64,000 nucleotides of DNA, from the NCBI RefSeq assembly GCF_006636205.1, contig NZ_VIGB01000003.1, positions 2,418,001-2,482,000 of the forward strand, in the 5' to 3' direction. A program made the position numbers and the translations under genes. Source of the DNA: Kitasatospora acidiphila. Lineage in GTDB: Bacteria; Actinomycetota; Actinomycetes; Streptomycetales; Streptomycetaceae. Shown here in pieces: positions 60,455-64,000 of the stretch (positions are counted from its first letter, which is position 1; each line of letters opens with the position of its first letter). Under the pieces are notes generated by a model. The model was not told the DNA's origin, did no database searches, and saw only the letters and a program-made list of their open reading frames with translations.

Positions 60455-61491
60455 CGACCGCCCTCTCCGTCGACCGAGAGCCCGACGAGACCGGTGACCG
60501 ACCGACGCCGGCCGCTACAGCACGCACCTGGCTGGCCAAGGCCGGCGGCCAGAACCTGGGCCTGATCGGCGCCATGACCCTCGTGCTCGCCCTGTTCGGA
60601 TCGCTCAACCCCAACTACCTCAGCTGGGACAACATCCAGGTCATCGCCGAAGCCGTCACGATCTCCGGCCTCCTCGCGGTCGTCCAGACCGTCGTGATCA
60701 TCTGCGGCGGGCTCGACATCTCCGTCGGCTCCCAGGCCGGCCTCGCCTCCGTCACCAGCGCCATGGTCTTCACCGCGACCGGCTCGAACCCCCTCCTCGG
60801 GATCGGCGCCTCCATCGCCATCGGCGCCGTGATCGGCGTGCTCAACGGCGCCGTCATCATCTACGGCCGGGTCAACGCGACCATCGCCACCCTGGCGGGC
60901 CTGGCGGCCTACAAGGGCGTCGCACAGCTGATCTCCAACGGCTCGGCGCAGGGCTACGTCCTCAACGACAGCCTGTTCGTCTTCCTCAGCCGCGGCAAGA
61001 TCGCCGGCCTGCCGGTCATGGTCTGGCTCCTGCTCCTCGTCGCAGCCGCCGTCCACGTCCTACTGAAGTACACCGACATCGGCCGCAACATCTACGCCAT
61101 CGGCGGCAACGACACGGCCGCCCGCCTGGCCGGCATCAACCTCAACAAGTACCTCATCGCCGTCTACGCACTCAGCGGCATGGTCTCCGCACTGGCCGGC
61201 GTCCTGCTCACCGCCCGCACCGGCTCGGGCCAGCCCGTCTCCGGCAGCGAAGGCCTCGAACTCCAGGCGATCACCGCCGCCGCCCTCGGCGGCTGCGCCC
61301 TCAAGGGCGGCAAGGGAGGCGTCGGCGGCACCCTCCTCGCCGTCGCCCTGCTCGGTGCCCTCCAGAACGGCCTCACCGTCCAGGGCATCAACGCCTTCTG
61401 GCAGAACGTCGCCCAGGGCGCCCTCCTGGTCGCCGCGGTCGTCATCCAGCAGCGCCGCGCCGGCGAGCGCGCCGTCGGGCTGCCCGCGTAA
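60451..61491 (+). CDS. sugar ABC transporter permease (RbsC/MglC type)
   Basis: A 346-residue permease with about ten helices. It has the family signature TVVIICGGLDISVGSQAGL, GAVIGVLNGAVIIYGRVNATIATLAGLAAYKG, NIYAIGGNDTAARLAGI and EGLELQAITAAALGGCALKGGKGGVGGTLLAVALLG. The ATG overlaps the ATPase stop as ATGA. It forms the channel of the importer. A terminator hairpin lies 13 bases downstream. Confidence 0.92.
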   Translation: MTTALSVDREPDETGDRPTPAATARTWLAKAGGQNLGLIGAMTLVLALFGSLNPNYLSWDNIQVIAEAVTISGLLAVVQTVVIICGGLDISVGSQAGLASVTSAMVFTATGSNPLLGIGASIAIGAVIGVLNGAVIIYGRVNATIATLAGLAAYKGVAQLISNGSAQGYVLNDSLFVFLSRGKIAGLPVMVWLLLLVAAAVHVLLKYTDIGRNIYAIGGNDTAARLAGINLNKYLIAVYALSGMVSALAGVLLTARTGSGQPVSGSEGLELQAITAAALGGCALKGGKGGVGGTLLAVALLGALQNGLTVQGINAFWQNVAQGALLVAAVVIQQRRAGERAVGLPA

Positions 61492-61503
61492 CCACCCGGC
61501 CGC

Positions 61504-61534
61504 GGGCCCGCTCCTTCCATCGGACAGCGGGCCC
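61504..61534 (+). terminator. hairpin after ABC permease
   Basis: GGGCCCGCT (61504-61512) pairs perfectly with AGCGGGCCC (61526-61534) around a 13-base loop, 13 bases beyond the permease stop. Since the alpha-galactosidase gene starts 67 bases later, partial read-through or a separate promoter must serve it. Confidence 0.5.
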
Positions 61535-61601
61535 CTGCCAGCCTCCGCCATCGCCGGGCCGATCCGGGCTCTGCGACCCGACCCCCAGGGAGCGTGACCG
61601 C

Positions 61602-63959
61602 ATGTCCCCCCACACGCGCACCACACGCACGGCAAGAGCCACATTGAGCCTCGCCGTGGTCGCGGTCTCACTGACGGCGCTGAGCACCGTCGCCACCCCA
61701 CCCGCCGCGGCGATGGTGCCGCCCGGCGTCATCGGCGCCACGACGGCGCCGATGGGCTGGAACTCGTGGTACTTCTTCAACAACGACTACACCTCGCAGA
61801 ACATCGCCGACGAGGCCGCCGGCCTCGCCGCACCGAACGCCAACCTTCCGCTCAACGGCTCGGGCGACCACGAGAGCATGGCCGACCTCGGCTACAAGAA
61901 CGTCGGCATGGACGGCGGCTGGTGGACCAACGGGTCCGCCGGCCGCGACGCCAACGGGAACATCGTCCCCAACACTGGATTCCTGTCGGGCTACCGGACC
62001 AAGTCGGTCACCCTGTCCAACGGAACCACCGTGCCGTCCGTGACCCTGAACTCCATGAGCGACCTCACCGGCTACATCCACTCGCTCGGGCTGAACGCCG
62101 GCATCTACACCGACACCGGAACCAGCGGCTGCGGTGGCGCGAACGGCAGCGGCAACCACGAGGCCGCCGACGTCACCACCTTCGCCACGTGGGGCTTCGA
62201 CTGGGCCAAGGTCGACCACTGCGGCGGCGTGGCGTCGGCCTACAGCTCGACCATGGCCGACTACCAGGCCTGGGGCAGCCTGCTGGCCGGCGCCAAGACC
62301 GCAGGCGGGGTGTCCCACCCGATGGCCCTGGAGATCTGCGAATGGGGGCAGGGCGACCCGGACAACCCATCGGTCTGGGGCGCCTCGGCCGGGCGCACCT
62401 GGCGCACCGGACGCGACATCACCCTCGCGAACGGCTACGGGACCCCGTCCAACGGCGGCTCCTCCTGGATCAACTTCGACAACGTGCAGAACAACTTCCT
62501 GCTGAACGACCACCCCAGCAACGAAGCCACCGGACAGTACAACGACCCGGACTACCTGCTGGTCGGCCCCGGCTTCGGCGCCAACCCGACCACCGGTCAG
62601 CAGCAGTCCAGCGGCGGCACGCTCTACGGGCTCACCCCCGACGAGCAGCAGTCCTACTTCGGCATGTGGGCCATTCAAGGCGCACCGCTCGTCCTGTCGA
62701 CCGACGTCGCGAACCTCACCCCGGCCATCGCCGGCATCATCGGCAACCCGGCCGTCATCGGCGTCGACCAGGACAGCGCCAACCACCAGGCCCAGAAGGT
62801 CCTCACCAACGGCGCCGTCCAGGTGTGGTCCAAGCAGCTCGCGACGTCCGGGAGCCGGGCCGTGCTGCTACTGAACACCGGCACCTCGGCCACGACGTAC
62901 TCGTTCACGACACAGGGCCTGGATCTGCTGGGCAGCCCGTCGGTGCAGAACCTGTACTCCGGCGCCGGCCTCGGCACCTTGAGTCAGAGCGGCTCCCTGT
63001 CCTTCACCCTGGCCGCCCACCAGTCGGTGATGCTGAAGCTGACCGGCGGCACCGAGCAGAAGCCGGAGACGGTGCTCGCCGCCGGCGCATCGGGCCTGAA
63101 CCAGAAGAGCTGGAACGGCAGTTCGTGGTCGGCGTGGCAGTCCCTGTCGCTGGGCGTCGCCGGCTCCACGGGCCCCGGCTCGATACAGGGCGACCCGGCA
63201 GTGGTGTCCTCGCCGTCCGGCACCGACGTCTTCGTCCGGGGCGGCGACAATGCCCTGTGGGAGGACAGCTACACCAACGGCGCCTGGGGCGCCTGGACAA
63301 GCCTCGGCGGAACCCTGTCGGCCGGCCCGGCCGCGGCGAGCCTGGGGCAGGACCGCATCGACGTGTTCGTCCGCGGCACCGACGGCGCCCTGTACCAGAA
63401 GACCTACCAGCAGGTCCCCGACTCCGGCGCGGCCAACAGCCCGAACGTCGCATGGACAGCCGACTGGACCAACCTCGGCGGCCCGAACACCACCAGCCCC
63501 GGCACGTTCACCGGAACCCCAGCCGCCGTGGCGTCCCTGAACCGCGTCGACGTCTTCGTCCGCGGCAACGACAACGCCCTGTGGCAGAAGAGCTACGTCA
63601 GCGGTACGTGGACCGACTGGACGAGCCTCGGCGGCACGCTGACCTCGTCCCCCGCCGCAGCCAGCGCCGGCCCCGGCCAGCTCGACGTGTTCGCCGCACA
63701 GACCGGCGGCACGGTCGGCGAACTCAACTGGACGGCCGGCGGCGGCTGGACCAGCAACTGGTACAACCTCGGCAGCCAGGTCATCGTCGGCGCACCGACT
63801 GCCGCCGAGGTCACGGGCCGCGCCAACGTCTACGCCCGCGGCACCGACAACAGCCTGTGGCAGTGGTACCGCATCGGCGCCGGACCGTCCGGGAGCTGGC
63901 AGAAGCTGGACAGCACCCAGACGCTGACAAGCAGCCCGGCCGCCTCCGTACACATCTGA
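61602..63959 (+). CDS. secreted GH27 alpha-galactosidase with C-terminal lectin-like repeats
   Basis: A 785-residue secreted enzyme. Signal peptide ~1-37 (cleavage after PPAAA). The GH27 barrel starts APMGWNSWYFFNNDY, has GYKNVGMDGGWWTNG, LGLNAGIYTDTG, FDWAKVDHCGGV (nucleophile Asp205) and LEICEWGQGDP, then a C-terminal beta domain to ~485. From ~490 come PLL/fucolectin-like propeller repeats, DVFVRGGDNALWEDSYTNG-type, WTSLGGTLSAGPAA, DVFVRGNDNALWQKSY. It probably frees galactose outside the cell for the adjacent importer. CAGGGAGCG precedes the ATG. An ATG overlapping its stop (63959) may start another gene beyond the window. Confidence 0.9.
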   Translation: MSPHTRTTRTARATLSLAVVAVSLTALSTVATPPAAAMVPPGVIGATTAPMGWNSWYFFNNDYTSQNIADEAAGLAAPNANLPLNGSGDHESMADLGYKNVGMDGGWWTNGSAGRDANGNIVPNTGFLSGYRTKSVTLSNGTTVPSVTLNSMSDLTGYIHSLGLNAGIYTDTGTSGCGGANGSGNHEAADVTTFATWGFDWAKVDHCGGVASAYSSTMADYQAWGSLLAGAKTAGGVSHPMALEICEWGQGDPDNPSVWGASAGRTWRTGRDITLANGYGTPSNGGSSWINFDNVQNNFLLNDHPSNEATGQYNDPDYLLVGPGFGANPTTGQQQSSGGTLYGLTPDEQQSYFGMWAIQGAPLVLSTDVANLTPAIAGIIGNPAVIGVDQDSANHQAQKVLTNGAVQVWSKQLATSGSRAVLLLNTGTSATTYSFTTQGLDLLGSPSVQNLYSGAGLGTLSQSGSLSFTLAAHQSVMLKLTGGTEQKPETVLAAGASGLNQKSWNGSSWSAWQSLSLGVAGSTGPGSIQGDPAVVSSPSGTDVFVRGGDNALWEDSYTNGAWGAWTSLGGTLSAGPAAASLGQDRIDVFVRGTDGALYQKTYQQVPDSGAANSPNVAWTADWTNLGGPNTTSPGTFTGTPAAVASLNRVDVFVRGNDNALWQKSYVSGTWTDWTSLGGTLTSSPAAASAGPGQLDVFAAQTGGTVGELNWTAGGGWTSNWYNLGSQVIVGAPTAAEVTGRANVYARGTDNSLWQWYRIGAGPSGSWQKLDSTQTLTSSPAASVHI

Positions 63960-64000
63960 TGTCCTTTCGTCCGTCCGCCGCGTCCGGCACCGGTGTCCTC

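Noticed and set aside
1..64000. CRISPR array, rRNA or tRNA genes
   Set aside because: No regularly spaced short repeats, rRNA signatures or cloverleaf-capable tRNA sequences were found on reading either strand.

Overview
The window is high-GC DNA with strong GC bias at third codon positions, AGGAGG-type ribosome binding sites, many GTG starts and tight ATGA gene overlaps. The gene content (DevR/DevS-type two-component system, Acg-type nitroreductase, Rv1733c-like protein, DUF4097, DUF427 and HxlR proteins, GH20/GH27 secreted glycosidases) points to a soil actinomycete of the Streptomyces/Kitasatospora/Streptacidiphilus type. The mixture of intact operons with many truncated genes, transposase pieces and an integrase remnant suggests an accessory, chromosome-arm-like region.

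Region 1 (1-9.4 kb) starts with a partial histidine kinase, its response regulator and a DUF4097 protein. It then becomes a graveyard of fragments: a 3'-truncated dehydrogenase, an acyl carrier protein, a hydrolase tail, a second DUF4097 tail, an ornithine carbamoyltransferase tail, an aromatic hydroxylase tail, a TetR piece, a frameshifted CopD-like piece and an ISL3 transposase piece. A membrane-anchored methyltransferase, a membrane protein and a DoxX protein remain intact.

Region 2 (9.4-18 kb) holds a tightly coupled minus-strand operon: DUF427 protein, flavin disulfide oxidoreductase, cysteine-rich radical SAM enzyme of the tetraether-synthase/MJ0619 type, and two methyltransferases. Nearby lie a glutaredoxin-like gene, an ArsC-family protein, a GTP cyclohydrolase I gene (folE) behind a 46-codon remnant gene, and an ArsR-like regulator across a palindrome. 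I could not match this assembly to a known pathway; it is the best candidate for an undescribed system.

Region 3 (18.2-42.1 kb) is a hypoxia/dormancy island. It contains a broken adhE fused to the 3' end of pflB, four tandem-domain universal stress proteins, phosphoketolase, oleate hydratase, a long hibernation factor, an arginine deiminase operon (antiporter-arcA-arcB-arcC), an Rv1733c-like protein, an Acg-type nitroreductase, a DevR-like regulator, a pyridoxamine-oxidase-fold protein, a DevS-like GAF kinase and a frameshifted aquaporin. A recurring inverted repeat, roughly GGGACC-N3-GGCCC and often in tandem 21-22 bp apart, lies in front of most of these units and is proposed to be the DevR-family binding site.

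Region 4 (42.1-49.1 kb) is a degraded mobile segment between two ~350-bp direct repeats. It carries a deleted tyrosine integrase, a toxin gene with a premature stop plus an intact antitoxin, a SRPBCC/HxlR divergent pair, a deleted ATPase gene and an orphan but intact nuoD.

Region 5 (49.2-64 kb) is carbohydrate catabolism. A secreted GH20 hexosaminidase is followed by a complete oxidative (De Ley-Doudoroff) galactose pathway: secreted GH27 alpha-galactosidase, sugar ABC importer, SDR dehydrogenase, SMP-30 lactonase, galactonate dehydratase, KDGal kinase, KDPGal aldolase, a mutarotase-like protein and a GntR/FadR regulator.
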